In this document: positions 7,969 to 14,889 of the stretch, piece after piece
Numbering within the stretch: the first letter of the stretch is position 1
Layout of the letters: each line of letters begins with the position of its first letter
Assembly (NCBI GenBank): GCA_039029355.1
Contig: JBCCGI010000129.1
Location: 1 to 18,068 of the forward strand
DNA: 18,068 bases
DNA from: JBCCGI01 sp039029355
GTDB lineage: Bacteria > Planctomycetota > UBA1135 > GCA-002686595
Direction: 5' to 3'
Made by a program: the position numbers and the translations under genes
The notes under the pieces: model-generated
The model's database searches: none
Told to the model about the DNA's origin: nothing
The model's input: the letters and a program-made list of their open reading frames with translations, nothing else

Positions 7969-9209
7969 CCACGCCCGCGCTGCCCGACGGCGCCGGCGAC
8001 GCCGCGCTCGAGCGCTTCGCGACGCCGCTCAACCAGCACGTGCCGGTGGCCGCGCCGGGCGAGTTCGAGCCGCTGGAGCTCGACCCCGCGCTGCGCGTCT
8101 GGCCGCCGGTCGTGCTCGCGCCGATGGCGGGGGTCACGAACTACCCGTTCCGCTCGCTCTGCCGCGAGTACGGCGCCGGGCTCTACGTGTCGGAGATGAT
8201 CACGGCGCGCGGGTTCCTCCACAGGAACAAGCTGACCATGCTGCTCGCCGGTTCGCGGCCCGACGAGTCGCCGCGCTCGGTGCAGATCTACGGCTCCGAC
8301 CCGGTCGACGTCGGCGAGATGGCGCGCGCGCTCGCCGACGAGGGCGTCGACCACCTCGACATGAACTTCGGCTGCCCGGTGCCGAAGGTCACGCGCGCCG
8401 GCGGCGGCAGCGCGATCCCGGTCAAGCCGCGGCTCCTGGCGCGGCTCGTGCGCGCGGCCGTCCGCGGTGCCGGCGACGTGCCGGTGACGATCAAGGTCCG
8501 AAAGGGCATCGACGACGAGCTCTCAACCTACCTCGACGCCGGACGCGTGGCCCAGGACGAAGGCGCGCGCGCGATCGGCCTGCACGCCCGCACCGCGGCG
8601 CAGCTGTACGCCGGCGAGGCCGACTGGGACGCGATCACGCGGCTGGTCGAGCACGTCTCGATCCCCGTCCTCGGCAACGGCGACATCTGGGAGCCCTGGG
8701 ACGCCCTGCGCATGATGCGCGCGACCGGCTGCCGCGGCGTGATCGTCGGCCGCGGCTGCCTCGGGCGGCCCTGGCTGTTCGCCGAGCTGGCGGCGGTGTT
8801 CGAGGGCCGTGAGCCCGGGCCGCCGCCGACCTTCGGGCGCATCGCCGAAGTCGTGCTCGACCACGCGATGAGGCTGGTCGACTTCTTCGGCGAGACCTAC
8901 GGGCTGCGCCAGATGCGCAAGTGGTGCACCTGGTACACGGTCGGCTTCCGCGGCTCCTCGCGGGCCCGCGCCAAGCTGGTGCGCGCCGAGACGCTCGACG
9001 AGATCCGCACCGTGCTGGCCGAGCTCGATGCCGACGAGCCCTTCCCGCTGCAGGCCGTGCGCGCTAACCGCGGCAAGGGCGGCCGCACGCAGAAGCGCGT
9101 GCTGCTGCCCGAGGGCTACCTCGACGACCTCGGCGACGACACGCCGCCCAAGAGCCCCCGCAGCGCCGCCGAGATCGCGGCCTGGGAGAAGGCGCTGTCG
9201 GGCGGGTGA
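7965..9209 (+). CDS. dus: tRNA-dihydrouridine synthase (DusB-like)
   Basis: An FMN-dependent enzyme that reduces uridine to dihydrouridine in the tRNA D-loop. The 414-residue protein shows LAPMAGVTNYPFR (51-63, FMN barrel start) and VQIYGSDP. NFGCPVPKVTRAGGGSA (about 134-150) carries catalytic Cys137. VTIKVRKG, GLHARTAAQLYAGEADW and PVLGNGDI also match Dus, as does IVGRGCLGRPWLF. A helical RNA-binding domain follows, containing LRQMRKWCTWYTVGF. It carries roughly 45 extra N-terminal residues and an extra C-terminal tail compared with short Dus proteins. The ATG overlaps the upstream stop and the GTG start of the next gene overlaps this stop, so the three genes are translationally coupled. The B-versus-A/C subgroup assignment is by motif impression only. 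Confidence 0.92.
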   Translation: MTTPALPDGAGDAALERFATPLNQHVPVAAPGEFEPLELDPALRVWPPVVLAPMAGVTNYPFRSLCREYGAGLYVSEMITARGFLHRNKLTMLLAGSRPDESPRSVQIYGSDPVDVGEMARALADEGVDHLDMNFGCPVPKVTRAGGGSAIPVKPRLLARLVRAAVRGAGDVPVTIKVRKGIDDELSTYLDAGRVAQDEGARAIGLHARTAAQLYAGEADWDAITRLVEHVSIPVLGNGDIWEPWDALRMMRATGCRGVIVGRGCLGRPWLFAELAAVFEGREPGPPPTFGRIAEVVLDHAMRLVDFFGETYGLRQMRKWCTWYTVGFRGSSRARAKLVRAETLDEIRTVLAELDADEPFPLQAVRANRGKGGRTQKRVLLPEGYLDDLGDDTPPKSPRSAAEIAAWEKALSGG

Positions 9210-10459
9210 GCCTCGACCTCGTCGTCGTCGGGGCGGGCGCTGCCGGGCTGTGGGCCGCGGCGCGGGCCGCCGAGCTGGGGCGCGCGGTGGTGGTGCTCGA
9301 GAAGACCGCGCGCACGGGCACCAAGGTGCTGGCGAGCGGCGGCACACGCTGCAACCTGACCACGACGCTCCGGCCGGACGACGCCGCGCGGCTCTTCGGT
9401 CCGCACGGCGAGCGCTTCCTGCGGCGGGCCTTCCGCCAGCTGCCGCCCGCGGCGGTGCGCGAGCGCTTCGCCGCGCTCGGCGTGCCGACGGTCGAGGCTC
9501 CGCTCGAGAAGGTCTTCCCGGCCAGCGACCGCGCGCGCGACGTGCGCGACGCACTGGAGCGCTGGGCGCGCGGCGCGGGGGCGGAGATCCGCTTCAACGC
9601 CGAGGTCGCGGCGGTCGAGGCGGGGGACGCGGGCTGGACCCTGCGCCTCGCGGACGGCGAAGCGCTGTCCTGCGCGACGCTCTTTCTCTGCCCGGGCGGC
9701 AAGAGCTACCCCCGCACCGGCACGACCGGCGACGGCTACCCCTGGCTCGAGGCGCTCGACCTGCCGGTGGTCGAGCCCGTGCCGGCGCTGGTGCCGCTCA
9801 AGAGCCCCGCGGGCTGGGCGCGCGCGCTCTCGGGGGTCGCGCTCCAGGACGCCGACGTGCGGCTGGTCGACGGCGCGGGGCGCGTGCGCGGCCGGCGGAC
9901 GCGCCCGGTCGTGTTCACCCACCAGGGCGTCTCCGGGCCGGGGGCGATGGACCTCTCCGAGCCCGTCGCGCGGCGCGCCGCGGACGAGGAGCTGTTGCTC
10001 GAGCTCGACCTCGTCCCGGCGGTCGAGCGCGACGAACTGCGCGCGGCGCTGATCGCAGGCGCGGCGCTGCCGGGGGCTCCGGCGCTCCCCGGCGCGCTGG
10101 CGCGGGTCCTGAACGACGCACCGCCAAAGCGGCTGGTCGGCGCCGCCGCGCGCCAGGCGGGCCTGGGCGACGAGCCGCCGCGCGCCAACGCGCTGAACCG
10201 CGCCGGGCGGCACGATCTGGTCGAGGCGCTGAAGCGACTGCGCGTGCCGGTCGACGGCACCCTGGGCTGGGACAAGGCCGAGGTCACCGCCGGCGGGCTC
10301 GACCTGCGCGCGGTCGACCCGGGCAGCCTGCGGGTGCGCGGGCGCGAGGGCCTGTTCGTCTTCGGCGAGCTGCTCGACCTCAGCGGTCCGATCGGCGGGC
10401 TGAATTTCCAGGCCGCCTTCGCGACCGCCGAGCTGGCCGCGCGCGCCGCGGCGGGGTGA
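9206..10459 (+). CDS. HI0933/YhiN-family FAD-dependent oxidoreductase
   Basis: A flavoprotein of the BaiN/HI0933 group (COG2081) with no assigned substrate here. The dinucleotide-binding motif GAGAAG is at residues 9-14, followed by the family hallmarks ASGGTRCNLT (43-52), CPGGKSYPRTGTTGDGY, KAEVTAGGLDLRAVDP, and the C-terminal FAD segment FVFGELLDLSGPIGGLNFQAA. At 417 residues it is full length. The GTG start at 9206 overlaps the dus stop by 4 bp (GTGA), and the protein begins directly with the FAD-binding strand, which fixes the start. Cytoplasmic; the third gene of the amidohydrolase-dus operon and the last before the hairpin at 10472. Confidence 0.9.
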   Translation: MSLDLVVVGAGAAGLWAAARAAELGRAVVVLEKTARTGTKVLASGGTRCNLTTTLRPDDAARLFGPHGERFLRRAFRQLPPAAVRERFAALGVPTVEAPLEKVFPASDRARDVRDALERWARGAGAEIRFNAEVAAVEAGDAGWTLRLADGEALSCATLFLCPGGKSYPRTGTTGDGYPWLEALDLPVVEPVPALVPLKSPAGWARALSGVALQDADVRLVDGAGRVRGRRTRPVVFTHQGVSGPGAMDLSEPVARRAADEELLLELDLVPAVERDELRAALIAGAALPGAPALPGALARVLNDAPPKRLVGAAARQAGLGDEPPRANALNRAGRHDLVEALKRLRVPVDGTLGWDKAEVTAGGLDLRAVDPGSLRVRGREGLFVFGELLDLSGPIGGLNFQAAFATAELAARAAAG

Positions 10460-10471
10460 GCGTGCAAGCAG

Positions 10472-10515
10472 AGGGCCGCCCTCTCCGACGCGTACGCGTG
10501 GGAGAGGGCGGCCCT
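10472..10515 (+). terminator. Strong intrinsic-type hairpin ending the dus operon
   Basis: A perfect 15-bp inverted repeat (AGGGCCGCCCTCTCC and its complement) starts 12 bases after the flavoprotein stop. The 14-base loop contains two ACGCGT copies. The hairpin is followed by GTTCTC rather than a clean U-tract. Its position and strength support termination; it may also act on the converging minus-strand transcript. Confidence 0.7.
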
Positions 10516-10615
10516 GTTCTCGCTGCTGGGTGCGAGGATCCGACCCGCCGCCGAGCAGGCCGGTTGTGCCGATTGTTGTCGCCGATTCGCCGATTAGCAG
10601 TCCGCTAGGACCGCG

Positions 10616-11875
10616 CTAGCATCCGCAGCATACGGTGACCTTCGCGGTCGAATCGACCGAGAAGGTGGTGAGATTGAAGGTCGCACCCTGGATCTGCAGC
10701 TGGACGCCGCCGACCGTCGGGGGGACCGCCAGTTGTGCGCCTGTGAAGGCGCCTTCGGCCGTGAAGACGAACGACGTGGCAGCGACTGCGCCCTGCCAGA
10801 CACCCGAGGTCGAGTTGAACAGCCCGTCCGGCAGCACGAGCAGGTTCCCGCCCAGCGCCGGCAGGCCCGGGTTGGGAAGCGCCGTCAGCGAAGCGCCGAC
10901 GATCCCGATGTTCGGGATCCCCGAGCCAGCCAGGTCACGGAGTTCGACTCCGACCGTGCCCAAGCCCGACGACGCATCGAAGTTGCGGCCGTTCATGGCA
11001 CCGCCGCCGTTGTCTCCGACCTCGGCGCCAAGCCCGGTGCCGGTGTCGGCGACGACGTTCACCATGTTGCCGCGCCAGGTCTCGTTGGCCTCCGCCATCG
11101 AGGCGACGCCTTCCTGGACCGGGCCGGAGGCCGCGGTCTGGAAGCCACCGGACGGGTTGATGCCGTTGCCGCTAGCGTCGGCTTGCGTCTCGTCGGTGGA
11201 GTGCACGTCCTGAAGGTCATAGTCCCCCAGGCCGCAGGTCCCGCCGGACGCGGTCATGCCGCCGGTCACGAACCAGGTCGTGGCGGTGTCGGAAGCTGTG
11301 GTGCCGTCCGCCGGAAGCACGATGCCCGTGCCGGGCGTGCTGCCGAAGGCCAGGTCAATCAGGTAACCGTTGACGAAGCCGGGGGGCGGGCAAGTGCCGC
11401 CGGACGGCGAGCAGAGCGACGGAGCAACCGTGCAGGGGTTGCCGAAGCCCGAGGGGCCGACGAGCACGACGGTCTCCGTGGTGAGGCCGAGCTGGAAGAA
11501 GGACGGCTCAAGGCCGCCGAGGCCGGCGGAGTCCGCGAGGGCCGGACCGTGCGCGCGGGAGTAGAAGCTCGGGGTCGTGCTCCAGTCGGTGTCGAAGAGC
11601 GACTCGTAGTAGCCGTCAACTTCCATGGCCGAGCCGATTGTGGCATCGACGTCGTTCATAAACTCGGCGCCGGAGTGCGCGCGCCAGTAGAGGTCGCCGG
11701 TCACGTCGGGCGGGAAGGCCAACGACGTGAAGCCGGAGCTCGGGGAGCTGTAGATGAAAACGACGTCGCCACCGTTGTTGAGCGGCGTGTCGTTTGAGTT
11801 GACCTGAGCGCCGGCAACACCAGCGGTCAGGGCGCAGGCGCCCGTGAGGGCGAACAGGCGCGAGAGAGAGCTCAT
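10616..11875 (-). CDS. Secreted protein of unknown function, Cys-rich C-terminal end
   Basis: I do not recognise a family. The 419-residue protein starts with a classic signal peptide (MSSLSRLFALTGACALTAGVAGA, 1-23). The body is Gly/Ser/Thr/Pro-rich and beta-like, with few charges and two internal Cys clusters (NPCTVAPSLC...TCPPP near 148-165 and GGTCGLGDYD). It also contains short motifs typical of extracellular beta-sandwich proteins. The last residues read VTVCCGC. The C-terminal half (TGAQLAVPPTVGGVQLQIQGATFN) resembles the end of secreted planctomycete beta-rich proteins, by impression only. The start is well fixed: TAGGAG lies 6 bases upstream of the ATG. It is monocistronic, facing the end of the flavoprotein operon. 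Likely extracellular or periplasmic. Confidence 0.8.
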   Translation of the reverse strand: MSSLSRLFALTGACALTAGVAGAQVNSNDTPLNNGGDVVFIYSSPSSGFTSLAFPPDVTGDLYWRAHSGAEFMNDVDATIGSAMEVDGYYESLFDTDWSTTPSFYSRAHGPALADSAGLGGLEPSFFQLGLTTETVVLVGPSGFGNPCTVAPSLCSPSGGTCPPPGFVNGYLIDLAFGSTPGTGIVLPADGTTASDTATTWFVTGGMTASGGTCGLGDYDLQDVHSTDETQADASGNGINPSGGFQTAASGPVQEGVASMAEANETWRGNMVNVVADTGTGLGAEVGDNGGGAMNGRNFDASSGLGTVGVELRDLAGSGIPNIGIVGASLTALPNPGLPALGGNLLVLPDGLFNSTSGVWQGAVAATSFVFTAEGAFTGAQLAVPPTVGGVQLQIQGATFNLTTFSVDSTAKVTVCCGC

Positions 11876-12087
11876 GAGAGACTCCTAGAAAAACAGGGGT
11901 TGGGCCGAGGGCCCGAACGGAAACGAGCCCGCCCTCCGGCGAGCTCGACCAGACCCGCACGGCCCGGATGAGGAAAAGCCGTGCGGATGCTCGTAGGGCG
12001 AGGCCGGCGCGTGGAATCGCGGCGCGCGCCTCGCGGAGAGGGCATTTGTTGAGGCAGCGAGGGGCCCTCCGGCGTAGGGGGGGAAGG

Positions 12088-12149
12088 TGGTGCGCCCGAC
12101 GGGATTCGAACCCGTATCTACGGCATGTAAGGCCGTGGCTCTCGGGCGT
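12088..12149 (-). tRNA. D-arm-less tRNA-Val(UAC)-like gene or recent tRNA pseudogene
   Basis: Read on the minus strand: acceptor 5' strand ACGCCCG (12149-12143), a 6-base linker AGAGCC where a D arm should be, and the anticodon stem ACGGC/GCCGT with loop CTTACAT (anticodon TAC, Val). Then come variable bases AGAT, T arm ACGGG-TTCGAAT-CCCGT, acceptor 3' strand CGGGCGC, discriminator A and an encoded CCA (12090-12088). Anticodon and T stems are perfect, and the acceptor pairs at six of seven positions. Total length is about 62 bases against about 76 normally. The linker AGAGCC equals the usual 3' end of a D arm, so a clean deletion of about 15 bases is the simplest reading. An alternative is a tRNA 3' fragment left as an integration site, with the acceptor match by chance. 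Confidence 0.6.
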
Positions 12150-12308
12150 CGTGCGGCGGGACTGCGCTTTCCCGGCGGGACAGCCGGCACCTCGCGCCGC
12201 CGCCGGTCCCGGCGCTCCGCCCAATCGGCGTAGAGCGATGCGCCGGCTCCGTCGGTCTGCGAAGCACAGGTGATCTTCAGAAGGGAGATCCACCACGCTC
12301 CTCTCGAA

Positions 12309-12342
12309 GTGAAAACCCGCCGCCGCCTCCGCTCGTTTTCAC
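12309..12342. repeat. Inverted repeat (8-bp stem)
   Basis: GTGAAAAC and GTTTTCAC are perfect complements separated by 18 GC-rich bases. The repeat lies just downstream, on the minus strand, of the tRNA-like remnant at 12380-12450, so it could be an old tRNA terminator. There is no U-tract after it. Confidence 0.35.
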
Positions 12343-12379
12343 GTGAGCATCGGGACGGCTTCGAGCCTCGTGTGGTTTC

Positions 12380-12450
12380 GCTCCGGTCCTAGTCCAACCG
12401 GTTCAAGCGCAAGCCGCAGACGGGTCCCTGACCATTTGAGCTACGGGAGC
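12380..12450 (-). pseudogene. Degenerate tRNA-like element
   Basis: On the minus strand the first half reads like a tRNA: acceptor GCTCCCG, TA, then GCTCAAATGGTCAG, a clear D-arm/A-box pattern. Exactly 71 bases later the strand ends with GGAGC, complementary to the first five bases, giving tRNA length. The anticodon stem pairs poorly, the T-loop region reads TTGGACT instead of TTCGANT, and there is no adjacent CCA. A decayed tRNA is the best explanation; a coincidental or novel structured RNA cannot be excluded. Confidence 0.35.
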
Positions 12451-12770
12451 ACTTGGGGTTTGTCTCAGTCGCCCAACGAGACGGCGCCGGCGCATGCGCT
12501 GTTCCCCTCGTTCTCCCTAGTCACGACGGATCTCCGGTCCCACCAAGGGGCTACGTTCGTCGAGAAACGACAGACTTCATTTGGAATCGCCGCAGCTCAA
12601 ACCCAACGGTCAAATCCTCAAAAACACAATCAACTTAATGCAATCTCGCCATCTACTCCTTCCACTCAAAACCTTACGACTGCACACCAAACCGAGGCCG
12701 CACTTTGGAGGAACAAAGCGACGCTTTGATCCGCCCATTTATCCGCGTCGGATCGCGCCCCCCTATCCCG

Positions 12771-12776
12771 AAGGAG
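12771..12776 (+). promoter_or_regulatory. Ribosome-binding site deciding a TTG start
   Basis: AAGGAG lies 5 bases before the TTG at 12782. It is the only strong site near the beginning of the nicotianamine-synthase-like frame, and the sequence upstream has non-coding composition, so the ATG at 12581 is unlikely to be the start. Confidence 0.65.
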
Positions 12777-12781
12777 CCCAG

Positions 12782-13621
12782 TTGCAGCGACCAGCCCAAC
12801 GGCAAGCGACAAGACCGGCCCTACCTTCCGCACCGCTCGACGAGCTTCCGCCCGAGCTGGCCCGCGTTCGCGCTGAGCTCGCCGCGGGGCCGTGGACGCT
12901 CGAGCGCCTGGACCGCGCCGTCGATGAGCTGGAGGCCTTCGTCTTCGGTGGGGGCGATGACGCGCCGGAGCTCATACGACGGCTCGGCGTGGAGACCGTC
13001 GCGGAGCTGCGCGAGGCCTACTGCGCGTGGGAGACGCTGCTCGAGGAGCGCTTCGCTTGCCAGGCGATCCGCGCGCGCGCGGCCGACTACCACAGCTATC
13101 CGCTCAGCTCGCGCTTCCGTCGACTGCTGGCGCGCGAGCTCTCGCTCGCCGGAGGACCTCCTCCCCAGCGCGCGCTGTTCGTCGGGTCCGGCCCGCTGCC
13201 CATCAGCGCGGTCTGGCTGCACGGGCTCTCCGGCGCGCGCGTCGACTGCGTCGATCACAGCGGGCACGCGGTGCGGTGTTCGCGCGCGTACCTGAGGGCT
13301 CTCGGCCTGGACGAGCGTATCCGCGTCCTACACGGGTCCGGTGAGGGGACCGATCCCGCCGGCTACGACCTGGTGCTGGTGGCGCTGCTCGCCAAGCCGA
13401 AGCGGGCCATCCTCCGCCGCCTGCACGCGGCCGCGGCGCCGGGAACACGGATCGTCTGCCGCACCTCGCACGGCCTGCAACGGCTGCTCTACGAGCCCAC
13501 CGACGAGTCGCGCGCCGTCCGCCCCTTCTTCGAGGTAGCCGGGGTCGCGGTCGCGGGCAGCGGCAGCGCGGACACGATCTCGTCGCTGGCGCTGCGGCCG
13601 CGCGGGGCGGAGGTCGCGTGA
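12782..13621 (+). CDS. Nicotianamine synthase-like aminobutyryltransferase (NAS/CntL family)
   Basis: The family uses S-adenosylmethionine not as a methyl donor but as a source of 2-aminobutyrate units. Plant and archaeal NAS make nicotianamine; bacterial CntL makes the histidine-based precursor of staphylopine-type metallophores. The 279-residue protein has the two-part layout: a helical N-terminal domain (about 20-120, including ADYHSYPLSSRF) and a Rossmann domain. The latter carries the family hallmark FVGSGPLPIS (133-142), then GARVDCVDHSGHAVRCSRAY (151-170), YDLVLVALLAKPKRAILRRL and a terminal strand pair. Length fits CntL. The TTG start is chosen from AAGGAG 5 bases upstream. Its stop overlaps the GNAT start (GTGA). 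No opine dehydrogenase (CntM) or transporter lies next to it, so the product is probably not a known opine metallophore. The amino-acid acceptor cannot be read from the sequence. Confidence 0.75.
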   Translation: MQRPAQRQATRPALPSAPLDELPPELARVRAELAAGPWTLERLDRAVDELEAFVFGGGDDAPELIRRLGVETVAELREAYCAWETLLEERFACQAIRARAADYHSYPLSSRFRRLLARELSLAGGPPPQRALFVGSGPLPISAVWLHGLSGARVDCVDHSGHAVRCSRAYLRALGLDERIRVLHGSGEGTDPAGYDLVLVALLAKPKRAILRRLHAAAAPGTRIVCRTSHGLQRLLYEPTDESRAVRPFFEVAGVAVAGSGSADTISSLALRPRGAEVA

Positions 13622-14268
13622 GCCCCGCCCGCCTGGCGTGGGAGCCGCGCGTGCCGCCCGAGGCACGCGCGGGCGTGCTGAAGCTGCTCGCGGCAAGCGT
13701 GCGCGACGATGCGATGCTGGGGCTGATCCGGGGTCCGACCGCGGCCGAGGGACGCGCGTGGCTCGACGGCCTCGACGAGGACCTGAGCGAGGGGCGCACG
13801 CACCTCCTGCTCGCCCGCGCCGGCGAAGGGGAGGACGTGCTCGGACTCCTCTGCCTCGACCCAGCCCGCCTCGCGACCCAGCGACACCTCGTGACGCTTC
13901 GGCGCGCCATCGTCCACCCGCGCGCACGCGGAACCGCGCTCTTGCTGCGCGCGCTCGAGCGCGTGCTCGAACGCTGCGCCCACCACGGTTGGACGACGCT
14001 GATCGCCGACGTGCGCGCCGGCACGCGCTCCGAGCGGCTCTGGCGCCGGCTCGGCTTCCGCGAGTACGGACGCCTCGACAACTACGCCCACCACGCCGGC
14101 CGCGTCCACGCCGGCGTCTTCCTGACCGCAACGCCGGAGGAGCTCGAATGCAAGCTACGCCCTCGGATTCGGCGGCTCTCGTCGCATCGCCCCGACGCTT
14201 TCGGGACGAGCTGCGCGGAGCCCTGGAACGCCACACCACGCTCGACCACCCGCTGTTCGCGCGCCTGA
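13618..14268 (+). CDS. GNAT-fold acyltransferase
   Basis: The GNAT family transfers acyl groups, usually from acyl-CoA and in some branches from aminoacyl-tRNA. The sequence shows the strand LLLARAGEGEDVLGLLCLDP and then motif A (VTLRRAIVHPRARGTALLLRALE, about 92-114), whose RARGTA segment is the pyrophosphate loop. Motif B follows (SERLWRRLGFREYGRLDNY, 138-156), with a last strand at VHAGVFLT. The fold is finished by about residue 178. The remaining 39 residues are read out of frame through the start of the next gene and look non-functional. The GTG start at 13618 has GGAGG 4 bases upstream and overlaps the NAS-like stop. In this operon it may acylate the NAS-like product or a diiron-oxidase substrate. 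Donor and acceptor are unknown. Confidence 0.75.
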   Translation: MSPARLAWEPRVPPEARAGVLKLLAASVRDDAMLGLIRGPTAAEGRAWLDGLDEDLSEGRTHLLLARAGEGEDVLGLLCLDPARLATQRHLVTLRRAIVHPRARGTALLLRALERVLERCAHHGWTTLIADVRAGTRSERLWRRLGFREYGRLDNYAHHAGRVHAGVFLTATPEELECKLRPRIRRLSSHRPDAFGTSCAEPWNATPRSTTRCSRA

Positions 14269-14879
14269 TCGGCCCCCCGCCGGACCGCGGGCTCCTGCGG
14301 GCGACCGCCCTGCAGGGGTACCAGCTGACCAAGGCCTTCCTGGGCTACGTCGAGGCGCTCTTCTTTCACTGCCCGCTGCCGAAGCACAAGCGGCGCCTGC
14401 TCGTGAACCTCTTCGAGGAGGAGACCGGACACTTCTCCCGCACCGACAACCACCTGCGCCTGATGCAGCGCTTCCTGAGCGGGCTGGGGATCGGCGACGC
14501 CGAGCGCGACGCCGCCGCGCCGTACCCCGAGACCCTAGAGCTCATCGAGTACCGCCGCGCGCTCGTGGCCGACCCGGCGACGTACCACCTCGGAGCGGCC
14601 GCGGTGTTGATCGCGAGCGAGGGCCAGAACCTCGAGACGCTGGGCGGGGAGGCCCGCGACGGGGCCATGGCGCGCGCGTTTGGACTGAGCGAGGACGACC
14701 TGTGCTTCTTCCGCGTGCACCAGGAGGAGGACGTCGGGCACGTGCATCAGGGGCTCGACCTGGTGGTCGAGCTCTGCACCGACGAGGAGCGACGCGCCGG
14801 CGCGGTGGCCGCGGTCGAGCGCACCTGCGCGCTCTTCCGGGGCATGTACGACGGCATCGAACGCCAGCACCCGGCCTGA
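14148..14879 (+). CDS. Haem-oxygenase-like diiron oxidase (TenA/PqqC/CADD fold)
   Basis: A 243-residue all-helical protein of the iron-containing redox enzyme group, which includes UndA, CADD, BesC and the SznF central domain. A full set of candidate ligands is visible: Glu92 and His95 (EETGH), Glu158 (IASEGQN), and His191, Asp195 and His198 (HQEEDVGH). The last three match the H-x3-D-x2-H pattern of CADD, and the ExxH spacing matches UndA. Relatives use O2 for N-oxygenation, C-C cleavage or desaturation of amino or fatty acids. The ATG at 14148 has GGAGG 7 bases upstream and begins 121 bp before the end of the GNAT frame, a large overlap. The synthetase paralogue starts 10 bp after its stop. 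Cytoplasmic. The reaction is unknown, but an amino-acid-derived substrate fits the neighbours. Confidence 0.8.
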   Translation: MQATPSDSAALVASPRRFRDELRGALERHTTLDHPLFARLIGPPPDRGLLRATALQGYQLTKAFLGYVEALFFHCPLPKHKRRLLVNLFEEETGHFSRTDNHLRLMQRFLSGLGIGDAERDAAAPYPETLELIEYRRALVADPATYHLGAAAVLIASEGQNLETLGGEARDGAMARAFGLSEDDLCFFRVHQEEDVGHVHQGLDLVVELCTDEERRAGAVAAVERTCALFRGMYDGIERQHPA

Positions 14880-14889
14880 GGAGGCCCGC

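Larger units (their letters stand above)
12150..12781. other. Gene-free, partly AT-rich intergenic region
   Basis: No convincing protein gene lies here. The region holds the inverted repeat and tRNA-like element described separately, and small hairpins at about 12462-12482 (GTCTC/GAGAC). From about 12560 to 12720 it becomes strikingly AT-rich for this window. The AT-rich part lies directly upstream of the nicotianamine-synthase-like operon and probably contains its promoter, although I cannot point to a convincing -35/-10 pair. Composition and tRNA remnants suggest an insertion boundary. Confidence 0.5.

Noticed and set aside
12343..12729. Plus-strand 128-residue frame
   Set aside because: It runs antisense through the tRNA-like element and the AT-rich stretch, has no ribosome-binding site and no recognisable protein features.
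12581..12781. N-terminal extension of the NAS-like protein from an ATG at 12581
   Set aside because: The extra residues are unlike the rest in composition, and AAGGAG is placed correctly only for the TTG at 12782.
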